Assembly (NCBI RefSeq): GCF_024172185.1
Contig: NZ_JAMZEC010000001.1
Span: 8,469,001-8,533,000, forward strand
Direction of reading: 5' to 3'
From: Nonomuraea roseoviolacea subsp. carminata
GTDB taxonomy: Bacteria; Actinomycetota; Actinomycetes; Streptosporangiales; Streptosporangiaceae
Length of the DNA: 64,000 nucleotides
Part shown: piece by piece, positions 34,512 through 42,015 of the stretch
Numbering within the stretch: position 1 is the first letter of the stretch
How the letters are laid out: every line of letters starts with the position of its first letter
The notes under the pieces: model-generated
Seen by the model: the letters and a program-made list of their open reading frames with translations, nothing else
Told to the model about the DNA's origin: nothing
Database searches by the model: none
Position numbers and translations under genes: made by a program

Positions 34512-35195
34512 TCACCTCCCCGATGTCGGGGGGCGATGCGCGATCCGGTGGACGAGAGGCACCTGGTGCAGACCGGCGCTGGTGAGGGCGTAGAACACCG
34601 GCAGCACGACGAAGATCACCATTCCGGCGAGCGGTGCGACCAGGTACCCGATGAGGCCTGCGGCGGCATAGAGGATGACTCCGACGAGTGCCCGTATCCG
34701 CTCGGCGGGGAAGTGCCGCTCACTCGCCTCTTCAGCGAGCAGGTCTGCGCGCCGAGCCAGGTAGTGGAAGAACGCCAGCCAGCTCGCGCACAGCAGTGCA
34801 CCGATCAGCGCGTAGAAGGCGACGGCCACGCGTTGGTCCTGCTGGTCGTGCTCCTGAAGCGCGTGCGAGACGACGGCGGTCGGGAACGGCAGCAGCGCGG
34901 TGGTGAACAGGACGAAGAGGTTCACCCAGTGCAGGCCCCGATCACTCTCCTTGACGCGGTTGAACGCGCCCTTGTGGTTCAGCCAGACGACGGCCACGTA
35001 GGTGTACGAGGCGAGATAGGCGGCGTAACTCGGCCACTGCCCCAGCAGCCCCGACAGCAGGTGACCGGGCGGTACTTCCGGCACCCGGAGATCCAGCACG
35101 AGCAGCGTGATGACGATGGCGAAGACGGCGTCGCTGAACGCTACGGCCCGGCTGGTGTCCGACCGGGTGCCGATGTCGTCGCTTGGCCTGCTCAT
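34512..35195 (-). CDS. TMEM175-family potassium-channel-like membrane protein
   Basis: A 227-residue protein with about six membrane helices. The family motif FSDAVFAIVITLLVLDL is at residues 20-36, and a second helix pair (YAAYLASYTYVAVVWLNHKGAF) follows. Bacterial TMEM175 proteins form tetrameric potassium channels. The protein has one six-helix repeat, as usual in bacteria. No regulator or partner gene is adjacent; the upstream 370 bp contain no recognised gene. Confidence 0.88.
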   Translation of the reverse strand: MSRPSDDIGTRSDTSRAVAFSDAVFAIVITLLVLDLRVPEVPPGHLLSGLLGQWPSYAAYLASYTYVAVVWLNHKGAFNRVKESDRGLHWVNLFVLFTTALLPFPTAVVSHALQEHDQQDQRVAVAFYALIGALLCASWLAFFHYLARRADLLAEEASERHFPAERIRALVGVILYAAAGLIGYLVAPLAGMVIFVVLPVFYALTSAGLHQVPLVHRIAHRPPTSGR

Positions 35196-35564
35196 GGCCG
35201 GTGGCTACCCGCCGCCACCCACGATAACCGGCTCCTCGCAACCGAACCGGTCGTCTTCTCCCGAACGTAACCCCAGCTCAAAGTGGCCCTGGGGTTAGGT
35301 CATGGGCGCGGTTCGTGATCGTCACGAGTCGGCATACCGTCGGGTCCCAGCGCGGCCGCCTTCAAGTGTTCTCGACCCGGGGATCGTTCGACGAGTGGGA
35401 ACCGGAACTGCTGATCGCAGCGTGGACGTTGCTGGATCACCTGGTCAGACCGGAGGTGTCCACGGATGTGACACCAAGCCCGGTTCGCGCGCACGTGCCG
35501 CAGCGCGGCCTCGTCTTCGCGTCGCCCAGCAGGTGGGCCGCCGGCCGGCCTCGACAAACCAGGG
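35196..35564. other. Intergenic stretch, nothing recognised
   Basis: Between the TMEM175 gene and the 3' end of a TetR gene. Short reading frames exist on both strands but none has a ribosome site or a recognisable motif. I see no operator-like palindrome or tRNA. Confidence 0.4.
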
Positions 35565-36230
35565 TCATCCCCCTGCGGGAGGCAGGAGGGGCATGATCTC
35601 GGCCGCCGGGCGGGCTGTGTGCAGGCTGAGCAGATCGGCGATCAGGTGGTCCAGAGGCGGCCAAGGAAGGTCTCCATGGTCGTTGTAGAGGCTGACCAGG
35701 CCGTGCAGCCCGGTCCAGAGGAGGAGGCCCGCCTGCCATTGCTGCTCCGCCGAGGACGGCCTGCGCCCCCCCTCGGCGGCCGCTGCCAGGGAGGCCGTGA
35801 CGGCCTCGAGTGGTTCGGCTCCGGCGCCGTGCGCTGACCCCGGGATCAGGTCGTCCGGCATGCGCCCGCCGAAAAGGGTGCGGTAGTGGCCGGGCTGGTC
35901 GACTCCCCAGCGTACGTAGGCGGCGCACCGGGCGGCGAGGTCGGCCAGTGGGTTCGGGGCGGACTGCGCGGCTTGGTCCATCAGGCGCGCCAACTCCGCG
36001 TAGCGCAGGCGCAGCACGTGCTGGACCAGCGCGCTCAGGTCGGGGAAGTGGCTGTAGATGCTGGCCGGTGCCACCCCGACCTCGCGTGCGACCTGCCGCA
36101 GGGTCAGCGTCTCCGGCTGGTCGAGGGTGGACAGCAGCTTTGCCGCGGCGTCCACGAGTTGGGCCTTGAGTACCTGTCCCTGCCCGCGCGGATTACGGCG
36201 ACGGGGAGCGGACTGCTCCTGCGGCGACAC
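35565..36230 (-). CDS. TetR-family regulator with WHG domain
   Basis: A 221-residue TetR regulator. HTH: LRQVAREVGVAPASIYSHFPDLSAL. The C-terminal LLLWTGLHGLVSLYND segment marks the TetR-WHG group also seen at 29532. GTG 36230 follows GGGAGCGAAG; longer upstream reading frame lacks family sequence. Divergent from the NAD(P)H-binding protein gene at 36366 with the site cluster 36309-36345 between. Probably represses itself and that gene. Confidence 0.87.
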   Translation of the reverse strand: MSPQEQSAPRRRNPRGQGQVLKAQLVDAAAKLLSTLDQPETLTLRQVAREVGVAPASIYSHFPDLSALVQHVLRLRYAELARLMDQAAQSAPNPLADLAARCAAYVRWGVDQPGHYRTLFGGRMPDDLIPGSAHGAGAEPLEAVTASLAAAAEGGRRPSSAEQQWQAGLLLWTGLHGLVSLYNDHGDLPWPPLDHLIADLLSLHTARPAAEIMPLLPPAGG

Positions 36231-36308
36231 CTTCGCTCCCTTCTGACCAGGCTGAACGATTGAGCGGCAGGAGTTCACCGTACAGCCGGGTCTCGCCTTG
36301 ACAGCAAT

Positions 36309-36345
36309 AACCAACAGCTGTTTAGTTAACTAACCAACAGTTGTT
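36309..36345. promoter_or_regulatory. TetR operator cluster with AACAGCTGTT and TTAGTTAACTAA
   Basis: Two direct copies of AACCAACAG(C/T)TGTT (36309-36322, 36332-36345) flank a perfect 12-bp palindrome TTAGTTAACTAA (36322-36333). Copies are 23 bp apart, about two helical turns. The spot is between a divergent TetR and enzyme gene. Very AT-rich for this genome. Confidence 0.7.
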
Positions 36346-36365
36346 CAGTCAAGGGATGGATCATC

Positions 36366-36977
36366 ATGCGCATCGCCATACTGGGAGCGTCGGGGCGGAC
36401 CGGCGGCACGCTCGTGCGTCAAGCGCTGGAGCGGGGGCACGACGTCGTGGGACTGGTCCGGACGCCGGCCGCGTTCGTCGTGCCCGCGCCGCGGCAGGTC
36501 GAGGTCCGCAAGGCGGATGTCACCGATCCGCGGACCTTCCCCGACCTGGCCGACGTCGACGTGACCGTCTCCGCCATCGGCATCGCCAAGGGCGACGGTC
36601 CGGGCGCACTGGTCGCCGGAGCCAGGGTGCTCGCGGCGTCCGGCGTCCGCACGGTGTGGCTCGGCGCGCTGGGCTCGGGCGTGTCAAGCCGGTCGGGCGG
36701 GCTGATCTACGCGGGGGTGATGCGGATGTTCGTCGGCTCGGAACTGGCCGAGAAGGCCGAGGCCGACCAGATCGCGCTCGCCGCCGGCGCCACGGTCTTC
36801 CACGCCCCGGACGTCACCGACGGCCCCCTCAGTTCCACCGGCCGCATCGTGCCTTTGGCGGAACTGCGGCGCCCCCTGCTCCCGCCCCGGATCTCCCGAG
36901 CCACGCTGGCCTCCCTGCTGCTGGACGAGGCGGAGACGAACAAGCACGGCGGCGGAATCGCCGTACCCCTCAGCTAG
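36366..36977 (+). CDS. NAD(P)H-binding protein (atypical SDR, NmrA-like)
   Basis: A 203-residue Rossmann protein. The N-terminal motif ILGASGRTGGTLVRQALERGH matches the atypical SDR group that includes NmrA and flavin-reductase-like proteins. No YxxxK pair is evident. It may act as a redox sensor or reductase; the substrate is unknown. ATG 36366 lies downstream of the TetR operator cluster. The decayed SDR gene follows in the same direction at 37063. Confidence 0.85.
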   Translation: MRIAILGASGRTGGTLVRQALERGHDVVGLVRTPAAFVVPAPRQVEVRKADVTDPRTFPDLADVDVTVSAIGIAKGDGPGALVAGARVLAASGVRTVWLGALGSGVSSRSGGLIYAGVMRMFVGSELAEKAEADQIALAAGATVFHAPDVTDGPLSSTGRIVPLAELRRPLLPPRISRATLASLLLDEAETNKHGGGIAVPLS

Positions 36978-37062
36978 CCCTCGGCTGACACGACGTTCGG
37001 AACAAGACCGCCCGGGCGAATCAGCTGTCGCCCGGCGCGAGAAACCGCGCCGAAAGGACACC

Positions 37063-37480
37063 ACGAGCGACTTCGCCGACAAAATCGGACTCGTGACGGG
37101 CACGGGCAGCGGCATCGGCCGCGCGGCGGCGATCGAGCCGGCTCGGCAGGGCGCCATCGTCGCCGTCACCGACATCGACGAGGCCACAGCGGCCGAGACC
37201 ACCGAAATGCTGAGGAAGGACGGCGGAGAGGCACAGGTGCTGCCCGCCCTGCGCAGCCGCAGCCGCAGCCGCGGCGGCGGCGCGATCGTCGACGTCGCCT
37301 CCAACGACGGCCTGTACGCGATCCCGACCGCCCCCGCCTACGTGGCCGCCAAGAAAGGGTCGCGGCCGGCACCGACATGATCGCGATGCAGGCGGCGATC
37401 ACCCCGCTCGGCCGGTGGCCACATCGGAGGAGGCGGCCGCAGCCGCGGTCTGGCTCTTCTGGCACCGCGTCGCCGTACCC
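37063..37480 (+). pseudogene. Decayed short-chain dehydrogenase gene
   Basis: The sequence still shows a ribosome site (GAAAGGACACC) and SDFADKIGLVTGTGSGIGRA, but the start codon is ACG instead of ATG. The centre with NNAG is deleted; GGGAIVDVASNDGLYAIPTA and PAYVAAKKG survive, then the frame changes twice (TDMIAMQAAITPLGR, SEEAAAAAVWLF). No functional enzyme can result. It probably once formed an operon with the NAD(P)H-binding gene at 36366. Confidence 0.8.
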
Positions 37481-37702
37481 ACTGATCAGCAACTTCTCCG
37501 AGAGGGAGGGAGACCGGCCCTTTCTCTCGTACTTTGTCTGCCCCCCGGTACCGCTGGCCTGGCTGCCCCGGGACAGCAAGGTCGTGGCCGAACGCCCGCC
37601 GCGCAAGGGCGACACGAGCACCCACGAACCCCGCCACACCAGCAGCCGCAGCGGCGAAGACCAAGATGGTGGATCTTCAGTGGAGATCCGACTGGACCTG
37701 GG

Positions 37703-37996
37703 TCAGTCGATGCCTTCGACGATGCGGAAGTCGCGCTCGAAGCCGTCGGGGAGGGCGACCAGCGCCTTCTGGTATGCCTCGCTCTCGTATGCCGCGACGG
37801 CCTGTTCAAAGCTGTCGAACTCGACCAGAACGACGCGTTGCGTGATTCCGGCCTCATGGGCGACGACTCGACCGCCACGGGACAGGACGCGCCCGCCCCC
37901 GGCCTGGACAGCCGGACGGGCCAGCTTGTTGTACGCGGTCAGCCCCTCAGGGTCGGTAATGGCGGGGTAGACACTGACCCAGTAGCCCTTAGCCAT
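37703..37996 (-). CDS. DUF1330 family protein
   Basis: A 97-residue ferredoxin-like alpha+beta barrel protein. KGYWVSVYPAITDPEGLTAY, then VVLVEFDSFEQAVAAYES and a C-terminal RDFRIVEGID, are the standard DUF1330 layout. The family is thought to act as small oxygenase-like or binding proteins; function is not established. ATG 37996 follows AGGAGG. Divergent from the LysR gene at 38184 (187-bp gap), so LysR control is likely. Confidence 0.87.
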   Translation of the reverse strand: MAKGYWVSVYPAITDPEGLTAYNKLARPAVQAGGGRVLSRGGRVVAHEAGITQRVVLVEFDSFEQAVAAYESEAYQKALVALPDGFERDFRIVEGID

Positions 37997-38183
37997 GGAA
38001 ACCTCCTGCGTTCGGCCGGACACGTCCGACTTCGCCTTGGCACTCAGATCGATCGATCCCGGCGACGGGTACTGCGGTCAGTTGAATGGTCATATGCGCA
38101 GGTTAGGGCTTGATGTGCGGTCGAGGGAAAGATCAGTGCGGGATAGACTCAGAACGGATCGTTATCAATCGGCAGGAGGGCGC

Positions 38184-39086
38184 GTGGCGCCGGATACGGT
38201 GAGCCTGCGGTACTTCCTGGTGCTGGCGCAGGAGTTGAACTTCACCCGCGCGGCCGCACGGATCGGTATCGCACAGCCCGCACTCAGCGCCCGGATGCGC
38301 CGATTGGAGGCGGAACTCGGTACGGCCCTGCTGGTCCGTAACACGCGTAGCGTCGTATTGACCACAGCCGGTGCGGCTTTGGCGGAGTCCGCGCCACCCG
38401 CGCTGGCGGCGCTGGACCGGGCGTGGGACACCGCCCGGAGCGCGGCGGCCGGTGAACTGGGCACGCTGCGCATCGGATACAGCCTCAGCGCCGGGGCCGA
38501 GACGGCACCGGCCCTGGTGGACAGGCTGATTCTTGGCAACAGCGGACTCGAGGTCGGCGCGGTCCCGATGGCGACACCGGAGATCTCCCCTGCGGTCGCC
38601 GACGGCCGCATCGATGCCGGGATCACCCGCGGTGAACAGCCGGGCCGTGGCGTGCGCCGGTTCCTGCTGCGGCGTATGCGCATCGGGGTCCAACTGGCGC
38701 AGCACCATCCGCTGGCCGAACACCCGGAGATCGAGATCGCCGACGCGGCCGCGTATCCGCTGCGACTCCCGGACCGTGCGGCCAACCCCGTGATCCACGA
38801 TCAGTTGTCCGCGCTGTTCCGAGACACCCGACCACGCCCCCGGTTCCACACGCCCGCAGTCTCCTTCGACATGTCTCAGCGCGACCTGCGCGACGGGGTC
38901 ACCCTCGCCCCGGCCGGAGAAGCCGCGGTCGCGGCATCACCGGCCGGTCTCACCTGGCGACCGCTGCGGGGCGCGCCCAGCTTGACGTTTCACCTGGTCC
39001 TCCCGCGCGAGCAGTCGCCGCTGCACCGCCGCATCCGTGCCGTCGCCAGAACCCTGGCGCACGAGCTGCACTGGCTGCCGGACTGA
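38184..39086 (+). CDS. LysR-family transcriptional regulator
   Basis: A 300-residue LysR protein. The N-terminal HTH is LRYFLVLAQELNFTRAAARI, then IAQPALSARMRRLEAELG. The effector domain contains LRIGYSLSAGAETAPALVDR and a hinge typical of LysR. GTG 38184 follows AGGAGG. It faces away from the DUF1330 gene and probably regulates it. The final part (ARTLAHELHWLPD) is intact. Confidence 0.9.
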   Translation: MAPDTVSLRYFLVLAQELNFTRAAARIGIAQPALSARMRRLEAELGTALLVRNTRSVVLTTAGAALAESAPPALAALDRAWDTARSAAAGELGTLRIGYSLSAGAETAPALVDRLILGNSGLEVGAVPMATPEISPAVADGRIDAGITRGEQPGRGVRRFLLRRMRIGVQLAQHHPLAEHPEIEIADAAAYPLRLPDRAANPVIHDQLSALFRDTRPRPRFHTPAVSFDMSQRDLRDGVTLAPAGEAAVAASPAGLTWRPLRGAPSLTFHLVLPREQSPLHRRIRAVARTLAHELHWLPD

Positions 39087-39452
39087 CGCGCGAGAGGCCA
39101 AGCGAGACGGACGTCTGCGATGGCGAGGCCGAAGACCTTGCGCGCGGATGACTTCGCGGTGATGACGACGACGGCGGTCTTGCCGAGGGGGCGAACCGAC
39201 AGGATGGCGTCGGCGCCGCCGCTTGATGAGCCGGTCCACGCGCATGGCTGCGACGACCTGGAGGTGGACACCTCCGTGTGGGGACCGGCGGAGGTCGCCA
39301 AGCTGATCATTTCCGCTCTGGTGGAACCGCCGGTGGTCTCGTCCTTCGCTGGACTGCGTCTGCGCATGTCAGGAGGACAGCAGGTGCCGGCCGGCCGGCT
39401 GCCCCCTGACTCGAACACGCGTCAGCCGGGCGCATCCCCGCCCGGGATCGGC
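39087..39452. other. Intergenic stretch, no supported gene
   Basis: Reading frames cross this region on both strands but none shows a ribosome site, a known motif or consistent codon use. It separates the LysR gene from the convergent ricin-type lectin gene. A degraded gene cannot be excluded. Confidence 0.4.
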
Positions 39453-39968
39453 TCAGCTCCAGATGAACGACTGGTTGTAGTCGCCGTGGCACCTCCACGT
39501 CTGGATCGGGGTGCCGTTGTGCGGGCGTTCCGTGGTGTGCAGCCTGACTCTCGCGTCGACACACTTGTTGTTCATGTGGCTGCGGATGGTGCGGTAGCCG
39601 GACTTGCTGTACTTGGAACCGCCCAGGTACCACTGCTGGTTCGAGTTCCCGCTGCACTTCCACATCTGCATGACGGCGGCGTTCTTGCCGCTGAAGTCCT
39701 TGATGTCGAGGCACTTGCCGTTGAGCATGCTGCGGATGCTGCCGTCTCCGCCCATGGTCCAGAGCTGGTTGGCGTTGTGGTTGCACTTCCACAGCTGCAC
39801 TGTGGCCGCGTTCTTGCCGTTGAAGTCCTTGACGTCCAGACAGAGGTCATAGTTGGCCAGCTTGAGCCGCTTGCCGGTGGACGCCTCGGCCGGCGTGGCC
39901 ATGAGCGCAGCCCCCGAAGCGACCACGGCGAGCACCGTGCCGAGCTTCACCAGCAGGTTTCTTGTCAT
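39453..39968 (-). CDS. Secreted ricin-type beta-trefoil lectin protein
   Basis: A 171-residue protein with a signal peptide (MTRNLLVKLGTVLAVVASG, cleavage near ATPAEA-S). The mature part is a ricin-B trefoil with three repeats: CLDVKDFNGKNAATVQLWKC, CLDIKDFSGKNAAVMQMWKC and CVDARVRLHTT...IQTWRC, each with a QxW motif (NQLW, NQQW). Binds sugars outside the cell. No catalytic domain is attached. ATG 39968 is reasonable; the upstream GAGGAG is rather far. Function is likely adhesion, defence or polymer binding. Confidence 0.88.
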   Translation of the reverse strand: MTRNLLVKLGTVLAVVASGAALMATPAEASTGKRLKLANYDLCLDVKDFNGKNAATVQLWKCNHNANQLWTMGGDGSIRSMLNGKCLDIKDFSGKNAAVMQMWKCSGNSNQQWYLGGSKYSKSGYRTIRSHMNNKCVDARVRLHTTERPHNGTPIQTWRCHGDYNQSFIWS

Positions 39969-40292
39969 CTTGGTCCCCGTCTCCTCAGCGAGTGATGATC
40001 TCTTCCTGCATGAGATGCCGCGCGTTAAGCATTGGTTCATGGAGGATTGCGGAACTCGTTCATGTCGCCTGCCGAGGTGATGGGGGAGCGGGCGCTGCGG
40101 ATTGCCGTGTAAGCGTCCGGGCCCCGGTAGGTGAAGGCGAGCACGCCCGGGCAGACGATGAGGTGGTGGCGCTCGCGTTCGCGCGCGATGACGTGCCCGA
40201 TCGCCGCGTGACCACGGCGAAAAGCCCCGGACCATATCGAGCAGGCCAGGCTCGCCTACGAGCGGGCTGTCTACGCCGGTGACCACGCCGGG
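39969..40292. other. Upstream region of lectin and TPR genes
   Basis: No complete gene. From 40208 a GTG-started frame VTTAKSP matches what the TPR protein seems to need, but one surplus base in AGCCCCGG (near 40228) shifts it; the other frame reads APDHIEQARLAYERAVYAGD, continuous with the TPR protein at 40293. The true TPR start may thus lie here. Confidence 0.4.
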
Positions 40293-40883
40293 TTGCCCGC
40301 GGCGGAGCGAGAGCTGGACAAGGTCGAGGCCGATCTGGCGCTGGCGCGGGGCCGGATCCTGCACGCGCGGTTCCTGGAGGACCGCAGCGAGGATCCTCGT
40401 GAGCTGGCCTTGGTGGACCGCGCGGCACGCCTCTATCGGGCGCTCGGCGACGTGGCCGGCGAGGCCGAGGCGCTGTTCTGGGTGGGATGCGTCCACCAGG
40501 TCATCCGGGGCGATGCCGAGGCCGCGATCCCGCTGTTCGAACAGTCCCGCAAGCTGGCGCTACAGGTCGGCGACCTGGGGATCCAGGCCGAGGCGCTTCG
40601 CCACCTGGGCATCGCCGACCACGCCGCGGGCCGGTTGGAGGGCGCGCGGGAGCACCTGGAGGAGTCGGTCCGGCTGCGCCGGCGGATGGGGTTCTGGGCG
40701 GGAGTCGCGGCCGATCAGGTCGGCCTGATCTACATCGCCGCGGCGCAGGGCCGCCTGGACGACGCGCTGGCGCTGGCGGAGGAGGCCCGTGCGACCGCCG
40801 GGGCCTGCGGCGCCGAGCGCATCGCGCGCCAGATCGAGGAGGCGAGGGCGCGGCTCCGGACCCCTGGTGACGAGGACACATAG
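40293..40883 (+). CDS. Tetratricopeptide-repeat protein, possibly N-terminally frameshifted
   Basis: At least 196 residues of helical repeats. TPR-like units are seen at AEALFWVGCVHQVIRGDAEA, AEALRHLGIADHAAGRLEGA and ADQVGLIYIAAAQGRLDDAL, each followed by a partner helix. TPR proteins mediate protein contacts; no catalytic part is present. TTG at 40293 is the only in-frame start candidate; helical sequence continues upstream to 40212 in frame, and a one-base shift near 40228 may hide the real GTG start at 40208. A GCCCCG/CGGGGC hairpin follows. Confidence 0.68.
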   Translation: MPAAERELDKVEADLALARGRILHARFLEDRSEDPRELALVDRAARLYRALGDVAGEAEALFWVGCVHQVIRGDAEAAIPLFEQSRKLALQVGDLGIQAEALRHLGIADHAAGRLEGAREHLEESVRLRRRMGFWAGVAADQVGLIYIAAAQGRLDDALALAEEARATAGACGAERIARQIEEARARLRTPGDEDT

Positions 40884-40884
40884 G

Positions 40885-40899
40885 GCCCCGCTCCGGGGC
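40885..40899. terminator. Small hairpin between convergent genes
   Basis: GCCCCG-CTC-CGGGGC directly after the TPR gene stop and before the convergent small-protein gene; a likely shared terminator. Confidence 0.45.
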
Positions 40900-40919
40900 G
40901 CCGAGCGGCTGGGCGATCG

Positions 40920-41324
40920 TCAGGCGGCGTCGAGGGCTCCGGTGATCTTGCGGGCCATGTCGGCCAGGGTGGGGCTGGGCTCGCCCTTCGGGGCCTGGGC
41001 GGATGCCTCGGTGGCGACGATGACGGTGCGGCGGAAGTTGTCGGCCTCCGCCGGGTCGTGCTGCTTGAGCAGGGTCATGGATGCCGTCAGAGCCGGCAGC
41101 ACCTGGTCGGCGAGTTCGGCCACGCTCCTGCCGTACTTCACACCCTTCGGCGCCTTGGTCAGCACGTGCCCGACCAGGCCGGTCGCGGAGATCAGGGCGA
41201 CGGAGCCCCTGGTGGCGACCTTGTGCGCCGAGTCGGCGGCGCCCGCGGCGGACATCAGCGAGACGGCGCCCCACGCGGCGATCCGCAGGGTGAGCTTGTC
41301 CTGCTCGGTGAGGGTGATCGACAT
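40920..41324 (-). CDS. Small conserved actinobacterial protein of unknown function
   Basis: A 134-residue protein, mostly helical: LTEQDKLTLRIAAWGAVSLM, SVALISATGLVGHVLTKAP, YGRSVAELADQVLPALTASM, and PSPTLADMARKITGALDAA at the end. I recall similar proteins in many actinomycetes but no known function. ATG 41324 follows AAGGAGCAC. Two moderately hydrophobic stretches exist but no clear membrane helix. It stands alone between the convergent TPR gene and a MarR gene. Confidence 0.7.
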   Translation of the reverse strand: MSITLTEQDKLTLRIAAWGAVSLMSAAGAADSAHKVATRGSVALISATGLVGHVLTKAPKGVKYGRSVAELADQVLPALTASMTLLKQHDPAEADNFRRTVIVATEASAQAPKGEPSPTLADMARKITGALDAA

Positions 41325-41472
41325 GGCGGTGTGCTCCTTCGAGCCTGCTACGGGATTCGGATGGAAGGGCGGCGGCTGCTGGATCGCGGCCACCGCTCAT
41401 GCATCCACGATCACCGACTGCGCTGATACCGGGCCGTCACTGTGCTGACACCACCCCTGACGCCGCGGCCGA

Positions 41473-41919
41473 TCAGTCGCGATGCTCGACGAGGCGGGTG
41501 AGCAGGTCGATCAGGTGCCGCCGGTCGGCCGCGGGCAGCGGGGCCAGGAACTCCTCCTGAGCCGCGGCGATCAGCCGGTCGAGGTCGCCGAGGAACGTCC
41601 GGCCCTCGGCGGTGATGGTGACGACGTTGCGCCGGCGGTCTTCCGGGTCGGGCGCGCGTTCCAGGAGGTGCCGCTCGGCGAGGTCGTTGACGGTCGCCAC
41701 CATGTCGCTGCGGTCGATGCCGGTACGGCGGCCGAGGGCGGCCTGGCTGGCCGGGCCGTACTCCTCCAGCGCGGCGAGCAGGGCGTAGTGGTAGCGCCGG
41801 ACGCCGGCCTGGGCGAGCGCCCGATCCACGATCCGGTTGGCGGTCATCGCCGCGTGGTTGGTCAGCCTGCTCGGCAGCATGCGCAGCCGCTCCGGCGGCG
41901 GTCCCTCTGGCGTTTCCAC
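41473..41919 (-). CDS. MarR-family transcriptional regulator
   Basis: A 148-residue winged-helix regulator. HTH and wing: QAALGRRTGIDRSDMVATVNDLAERHLLER, with the PEDRRRN-VVTITAEGRTFL wing. Divergent from the FAD-dependent oxidoreductase gene with a CGTTGG/CCAACG operator cluster at 41966-41996 between. Probably represses the oxidoreductase until a phenolic or related ligand binds. Confidence 0.9.
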   Translation of the reverse strand: METPEGPPPERLRMLPSRLTNHAAMTANRIVDRALAQAGVRRYHYALLAALEEYGPASQAALGRRTGIDRSDMVATVNDLAERHLLERAPDPEDRRRNVVTITAEGRTFLGDLDRLIAAAQEEFLAPLPAADRRHLIDLLTRLVEHRD

Positions 41920-41965
41920 GGGGCAAATCTAGCAACTCGTTGGCCGTACCCACGATTTCCTGTAC

Positions 41966-41996
41966 CGTTGGCCGAACCAACGTTGGTCAGTCCAAC
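41966..41996. promoter_or_regulatory. MarR operator with alternating GTTGG and CCAAC half sites
   Basis: GTTGG at 41967, CCAAC at 41977, GTTGG at 41982 and CCAAC at 41992 give two overlapping dyads with 5-bp spacers and the perfect palindrome CCAACGTTGG. Another GTTGG lies at 41939. Located between divergent MarR and oxidoreductase genes. Confidence 0.72.
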
Positions 41997-42015
41997 ATTA
42001 GAGGAGGAGATCCCC

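Noticed and set aside
37338..37664. Minus-strand frame with an Ala-rich hydrophobic start near 37.6 kb
   Set aside because: A short hydrophobic start only, running into shadow sequence of the SDR remnant; too little to call a gene.
39120..39418. Frames on both strands in the 39.1-39.4 kb gap
   Set aside because: Neither shows a motif, a credible start or consistent third-position bias.
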